Of a stretch of 64,000 nt of DNA, positions 36,556 through 45,521 are shown piece after piece. The notes under the pieces were generated by a model, which worked only from the letters and a program-made list of their open reading frames with translations, was not told where the DNA came from and ran no database searches. Position numbers and translations under genes: made by a program. Source of the stretch: Massilia sp. Root133. GTDB lineage: Bacteria > Pseudomonadota > Gammaproteobacteria > Burkholderiales > Burkholderiaceae_D. The stretch's first letter is position 1. Every line of letters starts with the position of its first letter. The stretch spans positions 438,978-502,977 of the forward strand of contig NZ_LMEW01000001.1 of the NCBI RefSeq assembly GCF_001426525.1, written 5' to 3'.

Positions 36556-39243
36556 TTAGAACGTGTAGTTCACGCGCGCGTAGAAGGTGCGGCCCAGCGG
36601 ATCCGTGTAACGCGGATCGTAGCCGGCCTGGAACGTGTAGTCCTGGTACGACAGTGGCGGATCCTTGTCCAGCAGGTTGCGCACGCCGACGGTCAGGCCC
36701 AGGCCCTTCTTCTGCTGCCATGCGCCGAACAGGTCGAACGTCGTGTAGGAAGCGACATGGTTGGTCGGATCCTGGTCGATGTAGCCGCTCTTGTAGCGGG
36801 CGGTCAGGCCGGCCGACCAGGCGTCGCGGTTCCACACCACGTTGTTGGTCGACTGCCAGCGGAACACCGGACCCGTGCCCGAGTACACGCCGACGTTCTG
36901 GTGCCACTCGCCGCCTTCCGTGTTCTGGTACTCGTACCTGTGGACGTAGGTCGTGTTCGACGCGAACGAGAACGTGCCGTAGCCGTGGCTGCGCAGGCGG
37001 TAGTTGGCCGACAGGTCGAGACCGTTGGTGATGATGCCGCCCAGGTTCTCGTTCAGGCGCTCGATGTAGCCGCAGGTCGCCGGGTTCGGGCACTGCGAAC
37101 CGTCCACCGACAGTTCGCCGGCCGGGTTGCGGTGGTACCGGGTGCCGTACTTGACGTTGTCGGCGAAGATGTCGTCCAGGCTCAGCACGCCGATCTGGTG
37201 GTCCAGCTTCAGGGCCCAGAAGTCGACGCCGACGCTCAGGCCTTTCAGCGGCTCGAGCATGATGCCCAGCGTGGCGTTCTTCGACTTCTCCGGCTGCAGC
37301 GCGGGGTTGCCGCCACCCAGCACCTGGAACTGCTGGCCGCAGTTCGCGGCGCGCGAGTGGCCCGGCAGCGGGGTGCCGCCCGGGCAGTTGACCGGGTCGT
37401 CATACGTGCCGGCGCTGTTGGTGAAGGTCTGGGCCGAGTGGATGTCGTACAGCGACGGGGCGCGGAAGCCGGTCGAGTACGAACCGCGCACCAGCACGGC
37501 CTGCGTCGGCTGCCAGCGGAACGACACTTTCGGATTCGTCGTGTTGCCGAAGTCGCTGTACTTGTCGTAGCGGACCGAGCCCGTCACGTCCAGGGTCTTG
37601 AGGATCGGCACGTTCAGTTCGCCGTAGACGGCGTACGTGTGACGCGAGCCCGAGTTGAGCGTGTTCGGGTCGATACCGGTCGAGGCGACGACCTTCTCGG
37701 CGAACTCGGTATTCGCGGCGCTCGTGAACTTGTCGTACGTCGTTTGCGCGCCCAGCGCCACGGCGGCGCCGCGGCCGGCGTTCAGCCAGTCGCCCAGCTC
37801 GCGGCTGGCGTGGAAGTCGAGGCCCGTGGTCTGGCCGCGCGCGGTCTGGATGGTGCCCGACAGTCCGGCCGAGTTCAGCAGCGCGGTGCCGGCGGCGGAC
37901 TGTTCGCCGAACGGGTTGATGATGCCGTCGCGGACGCCCTGCGTGATGAGGCCGCCGTCGCTGTAGCCGAACAGCTGCTCCTGCACGCGGTTCTCGTTCC
38001 ACGTGACGGCGCCGTCATAGTCCCAGCCGGCCACGTTGCCGTTGAGCGAGACGACCAGGCGTTGCTGGCGGTTCGTGTTCTTGTCCTGGCGCACGCCGTT
38101 CGGGATGTCGCGCCATTTCACGTGCGCGAAGCCCGGCTTCACGCCGGCCGGCATGAACGGTTCGGTGTAGGTCGGGTCCAGGCCGGCCGGGTAGTACGGG
38201 TTGGCCGTGCCGTCCGGACGCAGGCGGTTCATGTACAGGCCGCCGTACGGGACCTGGGCGATCGTGGTGCCCACGACGCTCTGGCTCGTCAGGTACTCGA
38301 CGCCCAGTTCGTGCTGGCCCAGCTTCAGGGTGCCGCGGATCAGGCCGGAGTCGCGGATGTTGCGCGGGATGTAGTCGACGAACGACGAGGTCGTCATGAT
38401 GCAGCCGGAACCGCCGTCCGGGATCGTGTGCACGCCGGTCGTGCAGCCCGGGCCGGCCGGGTTGACGCTGTCGCCGCCCTGGTAGTAGTTGGCCGGGAAG
38501 GTCGACGTCGACAGGCCGCCCGGGTAGCGGGTGTTGTACGAGCGGTCGGTACCGGTGAGCGGGTACTGTTCCTGGTGGTCGATCACGGCCGAGATGTTCC
38601 AGCCCTGCGTATCCAGGTCACCCCAGCCCAGCGCGACGTTCGCGTTGATCGAACGGCCGCCGCCATGCGACGGGACGTCTTCGCCGAAGGTGGCGCTGCC
38701 GCCCTGGTAATTTTTCTTCGTGATGAAGTTGATCACGCCGCCCACGGCGTCGGAGCCGTACAGCGACGATGCGCCGTCGCGCAGCACTTCGACGCGCTCG
38801 AGCGCGGCGAACGGGATCATGTTCAGGTCCGGTGCCGAGCTGTCGTAGGCGTTGTTCGCCAGGCGGCGGCCGTTCAGCAGCACCAGGGTCTTGTTCTGGC
38901 CGATGCCGCGCAGGTTGGCGAACGATGCGCCACCCGTGCTGGAACCGACCGACTGGCTGGTGCCTTGCTGGGCTTGCGAGACGCTCAGGTTCGACATCAC
39001 CTGTTCGATGGTGGTGAGACCTTCCTTCTTCAGGTCTTCGACACGAAGCACGGTAACGGGCACGGCCGTTTCCGCATCGATACGCTTGATCGCCGAGCCG
39101 GTGATTTCCACACGCGCGATCGGCGCCTGTTGCACTTCCTGGGTTTGTGCCAGGGCGGTGCCGGCAAAACCGAAGCCGGCTGCCAGCGTCGTGCCGGAGA
39201 ATACGAGGCGCAGGGTCCGCGCCATGGTTTTTTCTGTGAGCAT
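36556..39243 (-). CDS. TonB-dependent outer membrane receptor (1)
   Basis: An 895-residue outer membrane receptor. The signal peptide ends GTALAQ. The plug domain follows (ARVEITGSAIKRIDAETAVPVTVLRVEDLKKEG, then NKTLVLLNGRRLAN and VEVLRDGASSLYGSDAVGGVINFITKK). The barrel ends in VNYTF with the terminal aromatic residue required for assembly. The start at 39243 is chosen because AGGAACC precedes it; an upstream in-frame start enters the promoter region. The ligand is unknown. GTAWTTAC motifs in its upstream region recur before the third receptor. Confidence 0.93.
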   Translation of the reverse strand: MLTEKTMARTLRLVFSGTTLAAGFGFAGTALAQTQEVQQAPIARVEITGSAIKRIDAETAVPVTVLRVEDLKKEGLTTIEQVMSNLSVSQAQQGTSQSVGSSTGGASFANLRGIGQNKTLVLLNGRRLANNAYDSSAPDLNMIPFAALERVEVLRDGASSLYGSDAVGGVINFITKKNYQGGSATFGEDVPSHGGGRSINANVALGWGDLDTQGWNISAVIDHQEQYPLTGTDRSYNTRYPGGLSTSTFPANYYQGGDSVNPAGPGCTTGVHTIPDGGSGCIMTTSSFVDYIPRNIRDSGLIRGTLKLGQHELGVEYLTSQSVVGTTIAQVPYGGLYMNRLRPDGTANPYYPAGLDPTYTEPFMPAGVKPGFAHVKWRDIPNGVRQDKNTNRQQRLVVSLNGNVAGWDYDGAVTWNENRVQEQLFGYSDGGLITQGVRDGIINPFGEQSAAGTALLNSAGLSGTIQTARGQTTGLDFHASRELGDWLNAGRGAAVALGAQTTYDKFTSAANTEFAEKVVASTGIDPNTLNSGSRHTYAVYGELNVPILKTLDVTGSVRYDKYSDFGNTTNPKVSFRWQPTQAVLVRGSYSTGFRAPSLYDIHSAQTFTNSAGTYDDPVNCPGGTPLPGHSRAANCGQQFQVLGGGNPALQPEKSKNATLGIMLEPLKGLSVGVDFWALKLDHQIGVLSLDDIFADNVKYGTRYHRNPAGELSVDGSQCPNPATCGYIERLNENLGGIITNGLDLSANYRLRSHGYGTFSFASNTTYVHRYEYQNTEGGEWHQNVGVYSGTGPVFRWQSTNNVVWNRDAWSAGLTARYKSGYIDQDPTNHVASYTTFDLFGAWQQKKGLGLTVGVRNLLDKDPPLSYQDYTFQAGYDPRYTDPLGRTFYARVNYTF

Positions 39244-39351
39244 CTCTTGGTTCCTGTTTTTGTAGGTTACAAGTTTGAAATAGTGGATCGCCAATATTTC
39301 AAGAACAGTAAACATACACCACAGAAACTAAAATTCGCGCAAATTTGTTGT

Positions 39352-39457
39352 GTAATTACGTCAAAAACAGACAGATTTGCATTAGCACTTGTAAAAACCT
39401 GAAACAATATTTCTTTGTGAAATTGAATGTGTATTTACGACATGTTCATGTAAATAC
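39352..39457. promoter_or_regulatory. Repeated GTAWTTAC motifs upstream of receptor 1
   Basis: GTAATTAC (39352-39359), GTATTTAC (39431-39438) and its inverse GTAAATAC (39450-39457) lie 110-215 bases before the receptor start in an AT-rich gap. The last two form an inverted repeat. Similar motifs precede receptor 3, so they are candidate sites for a common regulator. Confidence 0.45.
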
Positions 39458-39498
39458 GTCTAAGTTGGAGGAAATGTGTTGTTTCGGCCATGCTGGCG

Positions 39499-39522
39499 GG
39501 CGCCGGCCGTGCGACCGGCGCC
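39499..39522 (-). terminator. GC hairpin downstream of the flavoprotein gene
   Basis: GGCGCCGG (39499-39506) pairs perfectly with CCGGCGCC (39515-39522) 20 bases past the stop of the leftward flavoprotein gene. No T run follows, so it may be a pause or stabilising hairpin rather than a full terminator. Confidence 0.35.
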
Positions 39523-39542
39523 GGGGATGAGGCAGTGGGAAA

Positions 39543-41159
39543 TCAGCCGACCATGGCCAGTGCGACGGCTTCCGCGACGCGGATGCCATCGATCGCAGCC
39601 GACATGATGCCGCCCGCGTAGCCGGCGCCTTCGCCGGCCGGATACAGGCCTGCCGTGTTCAGGCTCTGCAGGTTGTCGTCGTGGCGCTTGATGCGGATCG
39701 GCGACGACGTGCGGGTCTCGACGCCGGTCAGCACGGCGTCTTCCTTGTAGTAACCCTTGATCTGCTTGTCGAATGCGACGAAGGCTTCGCGCAGCGCGAC
39801 GGTGGCATAGTCGGGCAGGGCCGGGGCGAGGTCGGTCAGGTGCACGGCCGGCTTGAACGATGGCGTCACACTGCCGAATTCTTTCGACGGCACGCCGCGC
39901 ACGAAGTCGCCCATCAACTGGCCCGGAGCATCGTAATTGCTGCCGCCCAGCACGAAGGCGCGCGATTCCAGTTCGCGCTGGAAGGCGATGCCGGCCAGCG
40001 GATGGCCCGGATAGTCGGCCGGGGTGATGCCGACGACGATCGCGCTGTTGGCATTGCGCTCGGCACGGGAATACTGGCTCATGCCGTTCGTGACGACGCG
40101 GCCTTCCTCGGACGAGGCGGCCACGACGGTACCGCCCGGGCACATGCAGAAGCTGTACACGCTGCGGCCGTTGGAGGCGTGGTGGACGATCTTGTAGTCG
40201 GCCGCGCCGAGGATCTCGTTGCCGGCGTTCGGGCCGAAGCGGCAGACGTCGATCAGCGATTGCGGATGCTCGACGCGGAAGCCGATCGAGAACGGTTTTG
40301 CTTCGACGTACACGCCGCGCTCGTACAGCATCTCGAACGTGTCGCGCGCGCTGTGGCCGACGGCCATCACGAGGTGGCGGGTCGGGATGGTCTCGCCCGT
40401 GTGCAGCTTGACGCCCACGACCTGGCGCGCATTGCCTTCACCCTCGATCAGCACGTCTTCCACGCGCGTCTGGAAGCGGATTTCCCCGCCCAGCGCGAGG
40501 ATTTCCGCGCGCATCTGTTCCACCATTTTCACCAGACGGAACGTGCCGATGTGCGGCTTGCTGACGTACAGGATTTCTTCCGGCGCGCCCGACTTCACGA
40601 ACTCGTTCAGGACCTTGCGGCCATAGTGCTTCGGATCCTTGACCTGGCTGTACAGCTTGCCGTCCGAGAAGGTGCCGGCGCCGCCTTCGCCGAACTGCAC
40701 GTTCGATTCCGTGTTCAGCTTGCGCTTGCGCCAGAAGCCGAAGGTGTCGACGGTACGCTCGCGCACGATCTTGCCGCGTTCCAGCACGAGCGGCTTGAAG
40801 CCCATCTGGGCCAGGATCAGCGCCACGAACAGTCCGCACGGGCCCATGCCCACGATCACCGGCCGCGGCGTGCCCGGTGCGGGCAGGGCCGCCGTCACGA
40901 ACTTGTAGCCGGTGTCGGGCGCCGGGACGATGTGCGGATCGCGCGCCAGCCGGGCCAGCACGGCCGCCTCGTCGCGGACTTCCACGTCGAGGGCGTAGAT
41001 CAGGACGATGGCGGTCTTCTTGCGCGCATCGTAGCTGCGCTTGAAGAGCGTGAAATCGATCAGGTCTCCGCTGTCGATGCCAAGCCGGCCGACGATGGCG
41101 TCGCGCAGGGCGTGGTCGGGGTGATTCAGGGGCAGTTTGAGTTCGTTAATTCGCAGCAT
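39543..41159 (-). CDS. Uncharacterised FAD-dependent dehydrogenase (COG2509 type)
   Basis: A 538-residue flavoprotein. An N-terminal domain of about 95 residues (MLRINELKLPLNHPDHALRDAIVGRLG, FKRSYDARKKTAIVLIYALDVEV) is characteristic of this family. The FAD-binding motif PVIVGMGPCGLFVALILAQMGFKPLVLERG follows, then FGEGGAGTFSDGKLYSQVKD and a C-terminal GLYPAGEGAGYAGGIMSAAIDGIRVAEAV. No reaction is established for the family. The start at 41159 matches the family start, although the frame remains open upstream. Several cysteines (CMCPGG) lie near the substrate region. It appears monocistronic. Confidence 0.87.
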   Translation of the reverse strand: MLRINELKLPLNHPDHALRDAIVGRLGIDSGDLIDFTLFKRSYDARKKTAIVLIYALDVEVRDEAAVLARLARDPHIVPAPDTGYKFVTAALPAPGTPRPVIVGMGPCGLFVALILAQMGFKPLVLERGKIVRERTVDTFGFWRKRKLNTESNVQFGEGGAGTFSDGKLYSQVKDPKHYGRKVLNEFVKSGAPEEILYVSKPHIGTFRLVKMVEQMRAEILALGGEIRFQTRVEDVLIEGEGNARQVVGVKLHTGETIPTRHLVMAVGHSARDTFEMLYERGVYVEAKPFSIGFRVEHPQSLIDVCRFGPNAGNEILGAADYKIVHHASNGRSVYSFCMCPGGTVVAASSEEGRVVTNGMSQYSRAERNANSAIVVGITPADYPGHPLAGIAFQRELESRAFVLGGSNYDAPGQLMGDFVRGVPSKEFGSVTPSFKPAVHLTDLAPALPDYATVALREAFVAFDKQIKGYYKEDAVLTGVETRTSSPIRIKRHDDNLQSLNTAGLYPAGEGAGYAGGIMSAAIDGIRVAEAVALAMVG

Positions 41160-41867
41160 GATGAGTGGTGGGCCGGCGCGCGGCGGCGCCGGACGGGCGC
41201 CGTGCCGGCGGGGGCAGATCGGTACAGGCGCCAGTATAAGGCATCGGCCACCTGGGCCGGCAGGAAAGGATTGCCACGGTTTGTGTTGTAGGCAAGCAAC
41301 CGACGTTGGCTTCCCCCATGCATGGTGGCAACCTGAACATCCAGTATCAGGGGCCACGTTTCCAGTCGAAATGCGTAACGTTCAGAATTTTCCTGTTGCG
41401 GTGCGTCGAGGATATACGGCGTCGAAATCAGACTATATGCATGTCAAGTTCTTGCGACTCACTTCAATAGTGCAATATTTGTTCAAAACAAAACCCTTTA
41501 TGGTGCTGCGGCGCATCAGGAAAAAGCGTGAATTCTTCGGTGTTTTAAATGTGTTGTTTCTACACATTTCGGCAATTGTGTTTTATTGACACTTTCGCTT
41601 TTGCTATGGTTTTATCGACAAATCAGTAACGTTTGATATCTAGGAAACGTTAATTGAGAGGGTTCGTCCTACAGGGCGAATGATGAAAAAACACATCGAT
41701 TAGTGTGGTAGTCACCAGTAGTTCAAACGCACCAGGCCAAAAGCCTTTGCAGGCAACGGGGTGCAAGTTGGGGCGGCGCAGATTGGCCGCCCCCGCGTGT
41801 AAGCGCCGTGTCCGCATTTGGTGAACGTAAGAAACCACTTTGAGAGATACGAGAAGGAGAAGTATTC
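41160..41867. other. Long AT-rich leader between flavoprotein gene and receptor 2
   Basis: No gene is supported here. The stretch holds a possible promoter (TTGACA 41586-41591, TTTTAT 41610-41615, 18 apart). Two perfect inverted repeats flank it: AATGTGT-N7-ACACATT (41548-41568) just upstream, and AACGTTT-N10-AAACGTT (41628-41651) just downstream. A leader of about 245 bases would precede receptor 2. These are candidate operator sites for repression and activation. Confidence 0.4.
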
Positions 41868-44732
41868 ATGACGTTTAAATTGAAGTCGATGCCATTGGCG
41901 ATTTCGTGCGTTCTTGCCAGCGGTGCGCTGCTGGCAGCACCAGCAATGGCTCAGACGCAAGACGCGGTCAGCGCCCAGACCCCGGCGCGCGTTGTCGTCA
42001 CCGGTTCGCTGATCAGCCGTACCGACACCGAAACCCCGACCCCCGTGCAGGTGTTGACGGCTGCGGACATCCAGAAAAGCGGCAAGACCTCCGTCGCCGA
42101 ACTGCTGAACGACCTCGCCGCCAACGGCCAGGGTACGCTCGGCACCGGCTTCTCCGGCGCATTCGCGAACGGCGCTTCGGGCATTTCGCTGCGCGGCCTG
42201 ACGGTCGGCGCGACCCTGGTGCTGGTCGACGGCCACCGCCTCGCCCCGTATCCGCTGTCGGACGACGCCCAGCGCGCCTTCGTCGACGTCTCCTCGATTC
42301 CCTTCGATGCCATCGACAGCATCGAAGTCCTGAAAAGCGGCGCTTCGTCGCTGTACGGTTCCGACGCCATCGCCGGCGTCGTCAACATCAAGCTGAAGAA
42401 AAACCTGAACGGCACCCGTCTGGCCGCCGAATCCGGCAACACCCAGCACGGCGGCGGCAAGACGCACCGCGCGTCGATCAGCACCGGTATCGGCGACCTG
42501 GACAACGACGGCTACAACGCCTTCGTCACCGCCGAATGGCGCCGCCAGGGTTCGATCAAGGTAGCGGACCGCGACCAGTTCGACTGGGCCAATGCCGACT
42601 GGCGTTCGCGCGGCGGCAACAACATCCGCCTGGGCGTCCCGAACGGCCTGAACTCGCGCCTGACCGCGACCAACAGCCCGTTCCTGTACAACCCGGCGGG
42701 CACCGGCGGCACCAGCAACCCGGCCAACTTCCAGTTCCTGGATCCGACCAAGTGTAACTACAACCTGTACATGAGCGGCGGTTGCGCGATCCGCGATACC
42801 GTCACCAACATCCAGCCGCAGACCGAGAACATCAACCTGCTGGTCGGCATGACCAAGAAGCTGAACGCGGACTGGGAACTGGCCTTCAAGGGCTCGATGT
42901 TCCAGCGTAACAGCATCAACAACCGCGGCAGCTACCTGTCGGCCTATTCGCCGACCACGTTCGGCGGCAACAACTCGCTGAGCAATGGCGTCGTGACCTC
43001 CGGCAACAGCCGCGTGCCGAGCACCCTGATCCCGGCCACCGCGACGTTCAACCAGCTGGGCGCCCCGGCCCGCCTGTATGGCTTCATCCCGGGCACCGAT
43101 CCGTTCGCGACCCAGGACAACACCGCGACCACGACCCGCTTCGCGCTCGACCTGCATGGCAGCGCCTACGGCTGGGACATCAACGTCGCCGGCGGCATCA
43201 CCAAGGTCAAGACCGACATCGACTACAGCGGCTACATCGACCGTGCCGCCCTGTACAACGCGATCTTCAACGGCACCTGGAACCCGGTCGGCGGCAACTC
43301 GCCGGCCCTGCTGAATACGGTGTCGCCGCACTTCTCGAATACCCTCGAGTCGAAGCTGAACTACTTCGACGCGGTCGGTTCGCGCGAGCTGATGCAACTG
43401 GGCGCCGGTCCGCTGGCCCTGGCAGCCGGCCTGCACTACCACAAGCGCACCCAGAACTCGCCGGCGGCCAGCCTGACCGCGAACGGCCAGGTGGCGCAGA
43501 CCACGGCATTCGTGATCGGCGACGAGACGAACACGGCAGCCTTCGCCGAACTGCAGGCAACGCCTATCAAGAACCTGGAACTGCACGCGTCGGGTCGTTA
43601 CGACCACTACAAGAACTTCAACAAGTTCACGCCGGCGGCCAGCTTCAAGTGGGCACCGTCGAACATGTTCGGCGTGCGCGGTACCTACGCGAAGGGCTTC
43701 CGCGCGCCGAACCCGGCCGAGGTGGGCAATGCCGGTTCGTTCTTCACCTTCAACGGTATCGACGACCCGGTCCTGTGCGCGAACGGCAACCCCAACACCA
43801 AGGGCAACGTGCCGACCGCCTGCGGCCTGAACCCGCCGTACGTCCAGCTGACCACGCCGTCGCTGTCGCCCGAGAAATCGACGTCCTACACCCTGGGCGT
43901 GATCCTTGAGCCGGTGCGTGGCCTGAACGCCACCCTCGACTATTACAACATCAAGGTCACCAACCAGATCGTGTCGGCCGCCGGTAACGATCCGAGCTAT
44001 GTCCCGGCATTCGTGCGCGGCCCGATCACCCCGCTGGACATCGCCAACGGCGACGGCACCACCACCGTCGGCACCCCGGCGCTGGGCCCGATCATCTACG
44101 CGACCTCGCCGTACGTGAACCTGGGCGGCACCAAGACGAGCGGTATCGAAGCGGACATCGGCTACCGCTGGCGCCTGCCGAGCGACCTGGGCACCCTGAA
44201 GGCGAACCTGAGCGCCGCGCACACGTTCAGCTACATCACGGAAGCGGCCGGTGGCGTGAGCTACCAGCTGGCCGGCACGCAAGGCCCGTCGGCGATCTCC
44301 GGCGCGACCGGCAGCCCGAAAGACCGCGCACAGTTCTCGCTGGCCTGGAGCCGTGGCCCGGTGGACGTAAACACGACGGTGAACTACACCAGCGACTTCT
44401 CGACCATCGACCCGTCGCTGGGCGTGACCGACTGCTCGGGCCCTGGCGGCACCAGCTTCAACGTGGGTGGCCGCGCGTACTTCCGCAACCTGCCGCAGCC
44501 TGAGTACTACTGCCATGTTGCATCGTTCACGTCGGTCAACCTGAACCTGCAATACAGGCTGAGCCAGAACCTGACGCTGAAGGGTTCGATCCTGAACCTG
44601 TTCGACCGCCAGCCGCCGGCTGACGTGGCGACCTACGGCAACTCGGGCGCCCAGACGTCGTACAACGCCTCGCTGCACCAGGCAGGCGCCATCGGCCGCT
44701 TCTTCAGCCTGGGCCTGGCCTACACGTTCTGA
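41868..44732 (+). CDS. TonB-dependent outer membrane receptor (2)
   Basis: A 954-residue outer membrane receptor with a signal peptide (SCVLASGALLAAPAMAQ). The plug shows ARVVVTGSLISRTDTETPTPVQVLTAADIQKSG, LRGLTVGATLVLVDGHRLAPYPL and IEVLKSGASSLYGSDAIAGVVNIKLKK. The barrel ends LGLAYTF. Paired cysteines in the extracellular loops (CNYNLYMSGGC, CANGNPNTKGNVPTAC) probably form disulfides. It is preceded by a long leader with two inverted repeats and followed by a strong terminator, so it is its own transcription unit. The ligand is unknown. Confidence 0.93.
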   Translation: MTFKLKSMPLAISCVLASGALLAAPAMAQTQDAVSAQTPARVVVTGSLISRTDTETPTPVQVLTAADIQKSGKTSVAELLNDLAANGQGTLGTGFSGAFANGASGISLRGLTVGATLVLVDGHRLAPYPLSDDAQRAFVDVSSIPFDAIDSIEVLKSGASSLYGSDAIAGVVNIKLKKNLNGTRLAAESGNTQHGGGKTHRASISTGIGDLDNDGYNAFVTAEWRRQGSIKVADRDQFDWANADWRSRGGNNIRLGVPNGLNSRLTATNSPFLYNPAGTGGTSNPANFQFLDPTKCNYNLYMSGGCAIRDTVTNIQPQTENINLLVGMTKKLNADWELAFKGSMFQRNSINNRGSYLSAYSPTTFGGNNSLSNGVVTSGNSRVPSTLIPATATFNQLGAPARLYGFIPGTDPFATQDNTATTTRFALDLHGSAYGWDINVAGGITKVKTDIDYSGYIDRAALYNAIFNGTWNPVGGNSPALLNTVSPHFSNTLESKLNYFDAVGSRELMQLGAGPLALAAGLHYHKRTQNSPAASLTANGQVAQTTAFVIGDETNTAAFAELQATPIKNLELHASGRYDHYKNFNKFTPAASFKWAPSNMFGVRGTYAKGFRAPNPAEVGNAGSFFTFNGIDDPVLCANGNPNTKGNVPTACGLNPPYVQLTTPSLSPEKSTSYTLGVILEPVRGLNATLDYYNIKVTNQIVSAAGNDPSYVPAFVRGPITPLDIANGDGTTTVGTPALGPIIYATSPYVNLGGTKTSGIEADIGYRWRLPSDLGTLKANLSAAHTFSYITEAAGGVSYQLAGTQGPSAISGATGSPKDRAQFSLAWSRGPVDVNTTVNYTSDFSTIDPSLGVTDCSGPGGTSFNVGGRAYFRNLPQPEYYCHVASFTSVNLNLQYRLSQNLTLKGSILNLFDRQPPADVATYGNSGAQTSYNASLHQAGAIGRFFSLGLAYTF

Positions 44733-44769
44733 TAATGGCGTCCTGAGCCTGGCGTCGCCGGGCCTCGAG

Positions 44770-44810
44770 CACCCCGCGCTGGACATCGTCCACCGCGGGG
44801 TGTTTTTTTT
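44770..44810 (+). terminator. Strong terminator after receptor 2
   Basis: ACCCCGCG (44771-44778) pairs with CGCGGGGT (44794-44801), with an inner TGGAC/GTCCA stem, followed by a run of eight T. Confidence 0.85.
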
Positions 44811-44840
44811 GGTTGTGTACGTACCGATCGGTGAATTGCT

Positions 44841-44857
44841 GATATGATGGTCATCAT
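44841..44857. promoter_or_regulatory. Probable TetR operator overlapping the regulator's own start
   Basis: GATATGATGGTCATCAT contains the inverted repeat ATGATG-GT-CATCAT (44844-44857). It matches 15 of 17 bases of the site at 45478-45494 in front of the SDR gene. The overlap with the start codon suggests autorepression. Confidence 0.65.
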
Positions 44858-45458
44858 GCGAGCAAAACAGACCAGGTCGTCCGTCCAGGAACGCAAGGAA
44901 GCCACCCACGAGCGCATCGTCGACGTCGCGGCGCGCGCCATCCGGCGCAGTGGCTACGGCGGTACGGGCGTGGCCGACATCATGAAGGAAGCGGGTCTGA
45001 CGCACGGCGGCTTTTACGCGCACTTCGCGTCGCGCGATGCGTTGCTGGCGGAAGCCGGCGACCGCGCCGGCGCCGAGTCCGTGGCCCTGGCGGCCGACAT
45101 CGCGGCGGCGGCCCCCGCGGGAGAGGCCTTGCAGCACATCATGGAGGCGTACCTGTCCGATGAGCACCTCGGCGCCATCGAGACGGGCTGTCCGATCGCC
45201 GCGCTCGGTTCGGAAATGCCGCGCCAGGCGCCGGAAGTGCGGCACGCGGCGACCAGCCGCATCAAGGAAATGATCGACCTGCTGGCCCGGCAGATGCCGG
45301 ACTGGGGCGAGCCGGAAGCCCACGAGCGGGCGATGATGCTCGTGTGCGGACTGGTCGGCACGATCATGATCGCCCGGGCCGTGGACGACCCGAAGATGTC
45401 GAAGGCATTGCGGCAGGCGGCGATGAAGCGGCTGATACCGGCCGGCGGCTCCACCTGA
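44856..45458 (+). CDS. TetR family transcriptional regulator
   Basis: A 200-residue repressor. The N-terminal helix-turn-helix region is THERIVDVAARAIRRSGYGGTGVADIMKEAGLTHGGFYAHFASRDALLAEA. The C-terminal ligand domain includes GCPIAALGSEMPRQAPEVRHA. The ATG at 44856 matches the typical family start MRAKQ; ATGs at 44844 and 44847 are also in frame, and none has a clear ribosome-binding site. The start region is itself a palindrome shared with the promoter of the following SDR gene, so it probably represses both itself and the SDR/oxidoreductase pair. Its stop lies in a terminator hairpin. Confidence 0.92.
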   Translation: MRAKQTRSSVQERKEATHERIVDVAARAIRRSGYGGTGVADIMKEAGLTHGGFYAHFASRDALLAEAGDRAGAESVALAADIAAAAPAGEALQHIMEAYLSDEHLGAIETGCPIAALGSEMPRQAPEVRHAATSRIKEMIDLLARQMPDWGEPEAHERAMMLVCGLVGTIMIARAVDDPKMSKALRQAAMKRLIPAGGST

Positions 45459-45470
45459 GCCGTTTTTTTT
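45446..45470 (+). terminator. Terminator overlapping the tetR stop codon
   Basis: CGGCTC (45446-45451) pairs with GAGCCG (45457-45462) around CACCT, followed by eight T. The TGA stop of the regulator gene lies inside the hairpin. The downstream SDR gene therefore needs its own promoter. Confidence 0.8.
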
Positions 45471-45477
45471 GCGCACA

Positions 45478-45496
45478 GATATGATGATCGTCATAT
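45478..45496. promoter_or_regulatory. Probable TetR operator in front of the SDR gene
   Basis: ATATGATGATCGTCATAT (45479-45496) is an 18-bp palindrome with 16 symmetric positions, 25 bases before the SDR start. It closely resembles the site at 44841-44857. Confidence 0.7.
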
Positions 45497-45521
45497 GAAT
45501 TGCTCACTCAGGAGAACTAGC

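Noticed and set aside
41137..41589. 150-codon plus-strand frame in the receptor 2 leader
   Set aside because: It begins opposite the flavoprotein start, changes composition midway, and carries no motif or ribosome-binding site.
41712..45494. A 1260-codon minus-strand frame opposite receptor 2 and the TetR gene
   Set aside because: It spans two terminators and the operator region and has no recognisable domain; the plus-strand genes explain the DNA.
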